In this document: positions 38,833 to 46,014 of the stretch, piece after piece
Numbering within the stretch: position 1 is the stretch's first letter
How the letters are laid out: each line of letters starts with the position of its first letter
NCBI GenBank assembly: GCA_002399405.1
Contig: DHDP01000010.1
Location: 1 to 64,000 of the forward strand
Source of the DNA: Treponema sp. UBA4873
GTDB taxonomy: Bacteria; Spirochaetota; Spirochaetia; Treponematales; Treponemataceae
DNA: 64,000 bases
Direction of reading: 5' to 3'
Notes under the pieces: model-generated
What the model was told of the DNA's origin: nothing
The model's input: the letters and a program-made list of their open reading frames with translations, nothing else
Databases searched by the model: none
Program-made: the position numbers and the translations under genes

Positions 38833-39376
38833 TTGATTTTACCTCGTTTGTTTTGGCTTTTCCTGAGATCGTCATTGACATGAACTTGCCGTCCATGGCG
38901 GCAGGTTTTTCGATCGCATACGCCGAAGTAAGCCTTTTCAGAACTTCCTGCAGGACTCCGAAACCTAAGTCGGTATGAGCAAGCTCACGTCCGCGGAAAC
39001 GGATAGTGATTTTGACCTTATCGCCTTCGTCGAGGAATTCCTGTACATGTTTTGCCTTCGTATCAAGGTCGCCCGGGCCGATTTTCGGCTGCATACGAAT
39101 TTCCTTGATTTTCAATACCTTCTGGTTCTTTTTGGAGTCACGGAGCTTTTTCTCCATCTCGAACCGGTATTTGCCGAAATCCAGTATTTTGCAGACAGGC
39201 GGATTCGCATTTGGCGAAACTTCAACAAGGTCGAGCTCTTTATCCTTTGCCATTTTGAGCGCATCCAGCGTAGGTACAATCCCTTTCTGTCCGCCCTCAT
39301 CATCGATCAATCTGACCTCGCGCACACGGATTTGTTCATTAATCCGCATCCCCTTATTGTTGTTAGTATTAGCCAA
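38798..39376 (-). CDS. infC: Translation initiation factor IF-3
   Basis: 192 residues from a TTG at 39376 preceded by a strong GAGGAGG; an upstream ATG at 39409 has no such site and adds residues unlike IF-3. infC normally uses a rare start codon, which lets IF-3 limit its own translation, and TTG with a strong ribosome-binding site fits. N-domain RINEQIRVREVRLIDDEG, linker with VCKILDFGKYRFEMEKK, C-domain KEIRMQPKIGPGDLDTKAKHVQEFLDEGDKVKITIRFRGRE. The C-terminal 20 residues overlap rpmI. A 5-bp hairpin CGTGT/ACACG lies just before the ribosome-binding site. Confidence 0.96.
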   Translation of the reverse strand: MANTNNNKGMRINEQIRVREVRLIDDEGGQKGIVPTLDALKMAKDKELDLVEVSPNANPPVCKILDFGKYRFEMEKKLRDSKKNQKVLKIKEIRMQPKIGPGDLDTKAKHVQEFLDEGDKVKITIRFRGRELAHTDLGFGVLQEVLKRLTSAYAIEKPAAMDGKFMSMTISGKAKTNEVKSNAQDEDKEVRS

Positions 39377-39423
39377 CGATCCTCCTCGTGTCTGAAAACA
39401 CGTATTCATGTAACGTATCTGGT

Positions 39424-39453
39424 ATTATATATGAAGTTATGTGAAAATGTCTA
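39424..39453 (-). promoter_or_regulatory. Promoter of the infC-rpmI-rplT operon
   Basis: On the minus strand TAGACA (39448-39453), an 18-base spacer and TATAAT (39424-39429). The predicted leader is only about 40 bases, too short for the large L20 leader structures of Firmicutes or E. coli. Confidence 0.6.
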
Positions 39454-40202
39454 GTAGAAAAAAATCACGAAAACATGAAGCTGTTGCGCATTGGGATAAA
39501 ACATGCTATTTTTTCTATATGTTCCTATTTTTAATTATACTGCTTCCGTCGGCGCTTGCATACTATCTTATCAGCGCTGACGACAAAGCCGTTATTCCCG
39601 TTGCTCTTACGGGCATCCTCTCGGCTGCACTTTTTTGCGCACTCAAGGCGTTTTTTTCGTTTATATACCGCGTTCCGTCCGCATCCTTTCTGCCCAATTA
39701 TGCATATGTACTGTTCGGACAGACACTTGTGCCGTCCGCTGTTGTGTATCTGCTGTTTTTCTTTCTTTCAAAAGACACCCTTTTATTCCGCATAAAGTCC
39801 TGCTTTCCTCTGCTGTGTTCATTTTTTGCCGTCTATCTGCCGTATCATGTTATTGCAGGAAGCGCCTCGTCGTATTCCGTGTTCGAACTTTTTCTGAAAC
39901 CAGTACTTTACCTTATGATGCTTACATCGGCTTCGCTGTGCGTCCGGTTCGTTTTCCGCTCGTTCGGAGAAAACGGCCGGAAAATGAAAATCGTATGGAT
40001 ATCCGCGCTCTGCGTAATACTGCTTGTTCCTGCTGCTGTCGAGACCGCATGGTTTATCGGCCTGCCGTTCTGGGCGTGGCTCGTTCCATGGGCGGCGTAC
40101 GTTCTTTTCGCAGTCTGCGGTTACATGAATGCGCGGAAAGATGACCTGCTGATGAGAAGTCCGAAACTGTTTCTGCCCGGTTTTAAAAAGTCCGGGAAAT
40201 AA
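39447..40202 (+). CDS. Hypothetical membrane protein
   Basis: 251 residues from ATG 39447 (GTG at 39441 is a weaker start). A basic N-terminus (SSRKKSRKHEAVAHWDK) precedes about seven hydrophobic helices (first at about 20-43), with a short basic C-terminus. I recognise no family or motif. No Shine-Dalgarno sequence precedes it, and its first bases overlap the -35 region of the divergent infC promoter, so its expression may compete with infC. Probably inner membrane. Confidence 0.7.
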   Translation: MSSRKKSRKHEAVAHWDKTCYFFYMFLFLIILLPSALAYYLISADDKAVIPVALTGILSAALFCALKAFFSFIYRVPSASFLPNYAYVLFGQTLVPSAVVYLLFFFLSKDTLLFRIKSCFPLLCSFFAVYLPYHVIAGSASSYSVFELFLKPVLYLMMLTSASLCVRFVFRSFGENGRKMKIVWISALCVILLVPAAVETAWFIGLPFWAWLVPWAAYVLFAVCGYMNARKDDLLMRSPKLFLPGFKKSGK

Positions 40203-40244
40203 TAAACGCATCACGTCGTAAGCAGCTGCATATGTCTGTGCTGC

Positions 40245-40464
40245 TTGAATCTCGCTTTCTGGCGCCGTGAATCTCCGCTCTGGACGGCGTGAATCCTATC
40301 TTCAGACGGTACGAAGCTCATCTTCAGACGGTGTGAAGCTCATCTTCAGACGGTGCGAAGCTCATCCTCAGACGGTACGAAGCTCATCCTCAGACGGTGC
40401 GAAGCTCATCCTCAGACGGTGCGAAGCTCATTTTCAGACGGTATACGTTTCATCTTTCCGCCGC
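40245..40464. repeat. Tandem array of 22-bp repeats
   Basis: Ten head-to-tail units of exactly 22 bases; the eight at 40267-40442 are well conserved (consensus GCGAAGCTCATCYTCAGACGGT), with diverged units at each edge. There is no spacer, so it is not CRISPR. As 22 is not a multiple of 3 and the frames change between units, it is not coding. It lies between the membrane-protein gene and the fba terminator. Edge units more diverged than central ones fit growth by slippage in the middle. 40203-40244 holds nothing recognisable. Confidence 0.93.
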
Positions 40465-40520
40465 GTAAGACTTACGTCCTGCGCCCGCAGGATTCCCCTG
40501 AACATCTCTGTTCATCATAT

Positions 40521-40560
40521 AAAAAGCCCGGCCTTCGTCTGACGGAAGGCCGGGCTTTTC
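40521..40560 (-). terminator. Intrinsic terminator of fba
   Basis: AAAAGCCCGGCCTTC (from 40522) and GAAGGCCGGGCTTTT (to 40559) form a 15-bp stem around a short loop, with A/T runs at either side. It lies 50 bases after the fba stop and can also stop transcripts from the left. Confidence 0.9.
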
Positions 40561-40608
40561 TGCAGGAAACTTCCCGCATTTCTGCTGTTTGTTGTAGAGC
40601 AGGAACCG

Positions 40609-41640
40609 TTATTTTGCGGCTTTGATTGCGTTCATGCACTCGACTGCATGACCTGCAGAACCGAGTACGTCCTTATTTTTGTGTTCGTACATTTTTTTGA
40701 GCTCGTCACGGGCCGGTCCGAGATAGAGACGCGGGTCGAATACTTCGGGATCCTCTGCAAAAACTCTGCGTACTGCTGCAGTCATGGCAAGACGGCCGTC
40801 CGAGTCGATGTTGATTTTGCAGACTGCCGATTTTGCTGCCTTACGGAGCTGTTCTTCGGGAATACCGACAGAATCGGGGATCTTTCCGCCGTATTTTTCG
40901 ATTTCTTTTACATACTGGACCGGAACTGACGATGAACCGTGAAGAACAATCGGGAATCCCGGGAGTTTCTGCTCGACGCCTTCGAGAACGTCGAATGCGA
41001 GCGGCGGCGGAATGAGAATTCCGTCGGGAGTGCGCGTGCACTGCTCCGGTGTGAATTTGCAGCGGCCGTGGCTTGTGCCGATTGAGATGGCGAGGGAGTC
41101 GACGCCTGTTTTGCCTACGAAATCCTGAACTTCCTCGGGTTTTGTGTAATGACTCGCAGCCGAACTTACTTCATCCTCAACGCCTGCAAGAACGCCGAGT
41201 TCGCCCTCGACCGTTACGTAATCTTTCTGTGAATGAGCGAAATCGCAGACCTGTTTGGTAAGTTTTACGTTCTCTTCGTACGGAAGGGCGGAACCGTCAA
41301 TCATGACTGATGAAAATCCGCTCTCGATGCAGTCTTTTGCGACTTCGAAAGACGGACCGTGATCGAGATGCAGAACGATCGGAATATCGCATCCGAGTTC
41401 GTGCGCATATTCAACGGCACCTGCCGCCATATGGCGGAGAATGTATTTATCCGCATATGCGCGTGCACCTTTAGAAACCTGCAGAATGACAGGAGACTGA
41501 GTCTCGACGCATGCCTGAATGATTGCCTGCATCTGCTCCATGTTGTTGAAGTTGTATGCGGGGATTGCATAATGGCCGGCCATTGCCTGCTGGAAAAGCA
41601 CTTTCGTATTGACCAGACCAATCTCTTTGTAACTATGCAT
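40609..41640 (-). CDS. fba: Class II fructose-1,6-bisphosphate aldolase
   Basis: 343 residues. Zinc-dependent aldol cleavage of fructose 1,6-bisphosphate in glycolysis, cytoplasmic. IPAYNFNNMEQMQAII at the start, VLHLDHG with the zinc His and catalytic Asp, the GFSSVMIDGSALPYEENV loop, VEGELGVLAG, the second zinc-binding SIGTSHG, the LHGSSSVP loop and NIDSDGRL phosphate loop are all present. AAGGAGTACC ribosome-binding site. Own promoter at 41678-41706, divergent from flaA. Confidence 0.96.
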   Translation of the reverse strand: MHSYKEIGLVNTKVLFQQAMAGHYAIPAYNFNNMEQMQAIIQACVETQSPVILQVSKGARAYADKYILRHMAAGAVEYAHELGCDIPIVLHLDHGPSFEVAKDCIESGFSSVMIDGSALPYEENVKLTKQVCDFAHSQKDYVTVEGELGVLAGVEDEVSSAASHYTKPEEVQDFVGKTGVDSLAISIGTSHGRCKFTPEQCTRTPDGILIPPPLAFDVLEGVEQKLPGFPIVLHGSSSVPVQYVKEIEKYGGKIPDSVGIPEEQLRKAAKSAVCKINIDSDGRLAMTAAVRRVFAEDPEVFDPRLYLGPARDELKKMYEHKNKDVLGSAGHAVECMNAIKAAK

Positions 41641-41677
41641 AAGGTACTCCTTAGTAAAGAATAACAGAATCGGTCTA

Positions 41678-41706
41678 ATAGTACGTTAAAGCGGTGATTT
41701 ATGCAA
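41678..41706 (-). promoter_or_regulatory. Promoter of fba
   Basis: Minus strand: TTGCAT (41701-41706), 17 bases, TACTAT (41678-41683). The 5' leader is about 30 bases. Confidence 0.6.
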
Positions 41707-41735
41707 GGATGCGCATTATTATGAACTAAAACAGT

Positions 41736-41764
41736 TTGACAAAGAATGCGTCTGCAAATATAAT
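41736..41764 (+). promoter_or_regulatory. Full-consensus sigma-70 promoter of flaA
   Basis: TTGACA 41736-41741, 17 bases, TATAAT 41759-41764: both boxes perfect. A leader of about 85 bases follows, with a short stem (CCGTCT/AGACGG at 41818-41830) just before AAGGAG at 41843. No sigma-28 sequence is seen. Confidence 0.85.
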
Positions 41765-41854
41765 GGATTTACTGTTATAAATTGAGCGATATCATCCGAT
41801 AATAGATATATGGTATTCCGTCTAAGACGGATGTAAAAGTTCAAGGAGTTTTGC

Positions 41855-42613
41855 ATGAAAAAGGGCTTAGTAGTCTTTCTGAATCTTGCTCTGCTTTCTT
41901 TACTCTGCATGCCGGTTTTCAGCCAGCCGAGTTCAAAAAGCGTCGAGACGTTCGTAATGGACAATTTTGACAAAGAGGACGGCCACGAGTGGACATGGAC
42001 TGTCAATGCCAGCCGTTTTATCGCCGAAGGATATCCAAAATACGGATATTTTGACGGCATTCCGAATTCGCTGAAGCCGCTGCGCAAGGCTGACGACGGC
42101 GATCCGAAAGTTTTCGGTGTTAAGACTGCTTTCAACCGCAAGGGCGACAACTGGTTTGAAATCTATCCGACAAAGGATAACAAGCCGTACGAGATTCCGT
42201 TCATTGGTACTGTTACTCAGCTTGATTTCTGGGTATGGGGTGCCAATTACATGTACTACCTTGAAGTTATGGTCCGTGATGCGGACGGACGCGTGCATGT
42301 CCTTCCGGTGAGTACGCTTGCGTTCAACGGATGGCGGAATGTCGTCGTCAATGTGCCGGGATGGATCCGCCAGCATTCGAAACAGCGTTCGGGCCGGCCT
42401 GAGCTGACGTTCGTCGGTTTCCGTGTCCGTTCGGACCCCGAAGAGTTCGCCGATGATTTTATGATTTACATCGACCAGCTTAAATATACGACAAACTCGC
42501 TTTCACAGATTTTCGACGGTTACGAGCTGAAAGATACTGATTTCGGCAGCGCAACTTCACCGTCGGCTTCTCAAACAACTTCACAAACCGGCAGCAATGC
42601 GGAGGGCAAATAA
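41855..42613 (+). CDS. flaA: Flagellar filament outer layer (sheath) protein FlaA
   Basis: 252 residues. Signal peptide to VFS (about residue 23), exported to the periplasm, where spirochaetal flagella lie. The mature protein has the FlaA pattern: DNFDKEDGHEWTWTVNASRFIAEGYPKYGYFDGIPNSL, then VFGVKTAFNRKGDNWFEIYP and LDFWVWGANYMYYLEVMVRDADGR, a jelly-roll-like beta fold. FlaA sheaths the FlaB core. C-terminus is Ser/Thr/Gln-rich and disordered. Followed by a second FlaA with no gap. Confidence 0.93.
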   Translation: MKKGLVVFLNLALLSLLCMPVFSQPSSKSVETFVMDNFDKEDGHEWTWTVNASRFIAEGYPKYGYFDGIPNSLKPLRKADDGDPKVFGVKTAFNRKGDNWFEIYPTKDNKPYEIPFIGTVTQLDFWVWGANYMYYLEVMVRDADGRVHVLPVSTLAFNGWRNVVVNVPGWIRQHSKQRSGRPELTFVGFRVRSDPEEFADDFMIYIDQLKYTTNSLSQIFDGYELKDTDFGSATSPSASQTTSQTGSNAEGK

Positions 42614-43336
42614 ATGAAAAAGCTGATTATTGCAACTGTTCTGGCAGCAGCCGCATGCGGTCTTGTGTTTGCTCAGACTTCAACTCTCACTGAACCGAAC
42701 CCGGAGAACGTCGGCAATGATTCTGCAATGCAGGCACTCCGCGAGATTTCAATCGATAAATTCGAACGGGAAGGGGCATGGAATGTCCGTATGTCTCCCG
42801 ATTACGGCATTATCAGCGGACGTCTTTTCGACGGCAGCCCTTCCATGAAAGAACCGCTCCAGGAAGATAAAGATAAGCAAGATGCGGATACGCAGGTTCT
42901 CGGCGTAAAAGTCGAATTCTTTAAACGCGGGGTGAACTCATTCTATATTATGTCTGAGCGTCCGCTTCCGATTGAAGGGGTTACGAAAACTGTTTCCGTC
43001 TGGGTATGCGGACGTAACCAGAGCCACGAGTTGTATCTTCTCGTGCAGGATTACTTCGGAAATAACTTTGAACTTTACATGGGTGATCTCGGATTCAGCG
43101 GCTGGAAAAAACTTACGGCTGTTGTTCCGCCGTCATCCGACGGAGTGCACGGCATAGTTCAGAACAGCTCGTATTACGGCGACCGGCCCGGTCTTCGCGT
43201 TATCGGATTCAGAGTCGACTGCAATCCGATGCTTGCCCGCGGTTCATACTACATGTATATGGATGACCTTCGTGCGGTGACCGATCTTTACGATATGGAA
43301 AATCACGACGAAGACGATATGACCGATAACTGGTAA
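42614..43336 (+). CDS. flaA: Second FlaA-family flagellar sheath protein
   Basis: 240 residues, starting at the base after the first flaA stop. Signal peptide ends VFA-QT (about residue 20). It shares the first copy's layout (IDKFEREGAWNVRMSPDYGIISGRLFDGSPSM, then VLGVKVEFFKRGVNSFYI and VSVWVCGRNQSHELYLLVQDYFGN, and a C-terminal YYMYMDDLRAVTDLYD) but is clearly diverged, so this is an old tandem duplication as in other treponemes, where the pair are two minor sheath components. A terminator follows. Confidence 0.9.
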   Translation: MKKLIIATVLAAAACGLVFAQTSTLTEPNPENVGNDSAMQALREISIDKFEREGAWNVRMSPDYGIISGRLFDGSPSMKEPLQEDKDKQDADTQVLGVKVEFFKRGVNSFYIMSERPLPIEGVTKTVSVWVCGRNQSHELYLLVQDYFGNNFELYMGDLGFSGWKKLTAVVPPSSDGVHGIVQNSSYYGDRPGLRVIGFRVDCNPMLARGSYYMYMDDLRAVTDLYDMENHDEDDMTDNW

Positions 43337-43351
43337 TCGATAGATTAAATG

Positions 43352-43382
43352 AAAAGGGCTGCCCTGCGGGACAGCCTTTTTC
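43352..43382. terminator. Bidirectional terminator after flaA
   Basis: AAAAGGGCTGCCC (from 43353) pairs with GGGACAGCCTTTT (to 43380), a strong stem with A and T runs, between flaA and the converging 43381 gene. Confidence 0.9.
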
Positions 43383-44100
43383 ATTTAACGCAGTAGTAAT
43401 GGAACCGGTTTTTTATTTCTTTCATTTGAATCAGATTCATTTTGTATAACACCCACATCATAATATGTGCCCGGGCTGCGGCCGAAGCGGGAAGCGATTT
43501 GTCGGCTTTCAGGGCGGCTGCGAGTTCCTTTGCAGAGAATTCCGGCAGGCATTGTTCGGGAATAAGCGCGAGGTAATCCGCCGCTCCGCAAAACGTACGC
43601 GTGCTCAGTATTTGTCCGAGTGTTTTATCTGTCTTGTTCCAGTTTTTGCGGAATCGTCTTCTGCCGTTCGGCGACTGTACCGGTTCCTGCGTACGGATGC
43701 GTCGTTCCGTCATTGTAATTTCGAGCACGTCGAGGGAAAAATTTTTTTTCAGAAGAACGGGATACAATCCGGTAAGCTCATCAAAAATATCATATATAGA
43801 ACCTTTTACGGGGCTTTTTCGTCTTGATATGCATTTTCCGTCTTTTCCGTACAATTCTATGTGTTTCTCTCGGACGACAGGATGTACAATCTTTACGTTT
43901 CGTCCGTTTTCCAGAGCCGACATTGTTTTTATAAGCAGTTTTGAGACATTCTTCGTCTGTATTTCCGTGACATTCCCCCGGCTGTCGACTATATCATATA
44001 TTTTTCCGTCGCATTCCACTTCCGTTCTGCATCCGTTTTCGAGTGAATAGAGCGTCTTCAGCGTTCTGTGGAGCGAGCTTTCCGAATAAGTGTTAATCAT
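43381..44100 (-). CDS. Hypothetical protein, possible PD-(D/E)xK-like fold
   Basis: 239 residues, no signal or membrane segment. Residues 15-75 (SLENGCRTEVECDGKIYDIVDSRGNVTEIQTKNVSKLLIKTMSAL) show alternating beta strands with Glu-x-Glu, Asp-x-x-Asp and Glu-x-Gln-x-Lys, the spacing of PD-(D/E)xK nucleases, in which the last motif would be E-I-Q. The remainder is helical (FDELTGLYPVLLKKNFSLDVLEITMTERRIR; KELAAALKADKSLPASAAARAHIMMWVLYKM). I recall similar hypothetical proteins in treponemes but no named family. AGGGG ribosome-binding site. Monocistronic. Confidence 0.7.
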   Translation of the reverse strand: MINTYSESSLHRTLKTLYSLENGCRTEVECDGKIYDIVDSRGNVTEIQTKNVSKLLIKTMSALENGRNVKIVHPVVREKHIELYGKDGKCISRRKSPVKGSIYDIFDELTGLYPVLLKKNFSLDVLEITMTERRIRTQEPVQSPNGRRRFRKNWNKTDKTLGQILSTRTFCGAADYLALIPEQCLPEFSAKELAAALKADKSLPASAAARAHIMMWVLYKMNLIQMKEIKNRFHYYCVK

Positions 44101-44188
44101 TCATTCCCCTGAGGTATTTCTACTATACAATTATATATGAAAAAAGAAAAGAAAAAGTAATTTTTCCTATTATCGGCATATATCCCCG

Positions 44189-44216
44189 TTGACATTAGAA
44201 TTTTTTGGCATAAAAT
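44189..44216 (+). promoter_or_regulatory. Promoter of the division/cell-wall (dcw) cluster
   Basis: TTGACA at 44189-44194, a 16-base spacer and TAAAAT at 44211-44216. The transcript would start at about 44223, directly before the MraZ box. Confidence 0.75.
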
Positions 44217-44225
44217 GATTAATAA

Positions 44226-44260
44226 GTGGGAATTAGTGGGAATAAGTGGTAGGCGGTGGC
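44226..44260 (+). promoter_or_regulatory. MraZ box: four GTGGN repeats at 10-bp spacing
   Basis: GTGGG 44226, GTGGG 44236, GTGGT 44246, GTGGC 44256, each separated by exactly 5 bases. This is the operator pattern bound by MraZ oligomers (TGGGN repeats with 5-base spacers). The last repeats reach within 2 bases of the mraZ start codon, so bound MraZ would also cover the ribosome-binding site. Confidence 0.9.
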
Positions 44261-44261
44261 A

Positions 44262-44705
44262 ATGGACATGCTGACAGGCGAATATCGGAACACGCTTGAC
44301 GAAAAGGGGAGAATCCTTTTTCCTGCAAAGCTTCGTTCCGAACTTACAGGAAATGTGCTCGTCGTAACTCAGTCCCTTGACCGCTGTTTATGGCTTTTTA
44401 CGCCTGAGGAATGGAAAGCTGTATCTTCAAAATTGATGGATTCGGCTTCTCCGTTTAATGAGAAAAACCGTCTTGTGCTGCGGAGATTTATAGCTCCCGC
44501 ACAGGAAATTGAGTTCGACAGATCAGGCCGCCTTTCAATCCCCCAGAGTCTGCGCGAATATGCGTCGCTTTCGAAAGACTGTGTTCTTCTCGGTGTAAAC
44601 AAATACATTGAGTTATGGGACGCCGAAAGCTATAAGACGTATCTTGAGCAGAGTGAGGCTTCATTCCGCGACGCTGCGGAGGAGCTTGGAACGATAGTGT
44701 TTTAA
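44262..44705 (+). CDS. mraZ: Transcriptional regulator MraZ
   Basis: 147 residues from ATG 44262; GTG 44256 or ATG 44268 are possible alternatives. LTGEYRNTLDEKGRILFPAKLR and the second copy IEFDRSGRLSIPQSLREYA are the two SpoVT/AbrB-like half-folds that form its ring. DNA-binding Arg residues are kept. It represses the division cluster through the repeats directly upstream. Confidence 0.95.
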   Translation: MDMLTGEYRNTLDEKGRILFPAKLRSELTGNVLVVTQSLDRCLWLFTPEEWKAVSSKLMDSASPFNEKNRLVLRRFIAPAQEIEFDRSGRLSIPQSLREYASLSKDCVLLGVNKYIELWDAESYKTYLEQSEASFRDAAEELGTIVF

Positions 44706-44721
44706 TCCGGGGAGGGGAATT

Positions 44722-45708
44722 ATGGAAATTGTGCACACGCCGGTTTTGCTGCAGGAATGTCTGACTATGCTCAGCCCTGCCGGAGAACCGTTCGAACATC
44801 GGGCTGTTATGTGCGATTCGACGCTCGGCGAGGGCGGCCATACTTCCGCGTTTCTCTCGAAATTCCCTGAACTTACCGTGATCGGCATCGACGCCGATGC
44901 AGCCATACAGCAGCGTGCAAAAGAACGTCTTGCGCCGTTCGGAAAGCGCATTCATTTTTACAACGGCTGGTTCAACGATTTTTATGAATCGTATCCGGCT
45001 GATATGCCGAAACCTGACATCATCCTGTTCGATCTCGGAATTTCGGTGTATCACTACGAGCGTTCCGGAAGGGGATTCTCGTTCAGGCACGACGAGCCGC
45101 TCGACATGCGGCTTGATTCGTCGGCAGGTGAGAGTGCGGCCGACATTGTGAACGGCACGCGGGAAGAAGAACTGGCGAATCTTATTTATCTTTACGGCGA
45201 GGAAAAGCTCAGCCGGAGAATAGCGAAGGCTATAGCGGAAGCTCGTAAAGGCGGACGTATCAATTCGTCGAAGGCGCTTGCCGATATAATATATGATGCA
45301 GTGCCGGCTTATTATAAGCATGGGGCGATTCATCCTGCAACGCGTACGTTCCAGGCGCTCAGAATTGCTGTGAACAGCGAACTGCGTCGTCTTCCGAAAG
45401 CCGTTCATTCAGCGTTCAACGACCTGAATGTCGGCGGAAAAATGGGAGTTATCACGTTCCATTCGCTGGAAGACCGCATTGTGAAGAATTATTTCAGGAA
45501 TCTGGGCAGGCAGTGCGTATGTCCGCCTGAAGTTGCGCAATGCGTATGCGGCGGAAAGCCGTGTGCGGAAGTTCTTACACGTAAACCGATTGAACCGACG
45601 GACGAAGAGATAAAAATCAATTCTCCGTCGAGAAGCGCCAAACTGCGCGTCGTGCGCAAGCTGCGCGATGCGACAGAATATCATTTGTTTGGAGTAGAGG
45701 GGTACTGA
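44722..45708 (+). CDS. rsmH: 16S rRNA m4C1402 methyltransferase
   Basis: 328 residues. HTPVLLQECL at the start, DSTLGEGGHT SAM-binding motif, GIDADAAIQQRA, LGISVYHYERSGRGFSFRHDEPLDMRLD, and the HPATRTFQALRIAVNSEL helix with ITFHSLEDRIVK, all standard for RsmH (MraW). Methylates N4 of C1402 in 16S rRNA. 17 bases after mraZ; GGGGAGGGGAATT ribosome-binding site. Confidence 0.96.
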   Translation: MEIVHTPVLLQECLTMLSPAGEPFEHRAVMCDSTLGEGGHTSAFLSKFPELTVIGIDADAAIQQRAKERLAPFGKRIHFYNGWFNDFYESYPADMPKPDIILFDLGISVYHYERSGRGFSFRHDEPLDMRLDSSAGESAADIVNGTREEELANLIYLYGEEKLSRRIAKAIAEARKGGRINSSKALADIIYDAVPAYYKHGAIHPATRTFQALRIAVNSELRRLPKAVHSAFNDLNVGGKMGVITFHSLEDRIVKNYFRNLGRQCVCPPEVAQCVCGGKPCAEVLTRKPIEPTDEEIKINSPSRSAKLRVVRKLRDATEYHLFGVEGY

Positions 45709-45711
45709 GGT

Positions 45712-46014
45712 ATGAAAAAGAAACAGAGACACGTGAGTGAAATTATTATTGTCTGCCTCATTGCGGCGGCGGTTCCCGCGCTTCTTATTCTTGACGGTAT
45801 TCAGGCCCGCAGATATGAGAATCTTTCGGATGAAGTGAGCGGACTTGAGAAAAAACAGGAAGAGCTTGTCGAGGACAATAAAAAGCTTGTTACGGATATA
45901 AGTCTGCTCTCAAGCACCGACCGTATAGAGAAAATCGCGGAGAATGATCTTGGAATGCATAAGGCGGAAACCGACGACATTGTCCGCGTTGAGATGAAGG
46001 GTGCAAAGAAATGA
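45712..46014 (+). CDS. ftsL: FtsL-like division protein
   Basis: 100 residues. One membrane helix (about 10-29), then a leucine-zipper coiled coil (LSDEVSGLEKKQEELVEDNKKLVTDI) and a short tail with ENDLGMHKAETDDI, the septum-initiator/FtsL layout. Bitopic partner of FtsQ and FtsB in the divisome. Sequence alone is weak, but the position between rsmH and the mur/fts genes is the usual one for ftsL. Confidence 0.85.
   Translation: MKKKQRHVSEIIIVCLIAAAVPALLILDGIQARRYENLSDEVSGLEKKQEELVEDNKKLVTDISLLSSTDRIEKIAENDLGMHKAETDDIVRVEMKGAKK

Noticed and set aside
40289..40442. Neisseria-type DNA uptake sequence (GCCGTCTGAA) in the repeats
   Set aside because: The reverse complement of the unit contains ACCGTCTGAA or ACCGTCTGAG, which lacks the G at the first position, and spirochaetes are not known to use it; probably chance.
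40245..40464. CRISPR array
   Set aside because: Units are contiguous without spacers, of 22 bp, and no cas gene is near.
40267..40542. Coding sequence through the 22-bp repeats
   Set aside because: The unit is not a multiple of 3, so each frame cycles through three readings; no ribosome-binding site; ends beyond the array in unrelated sequence.
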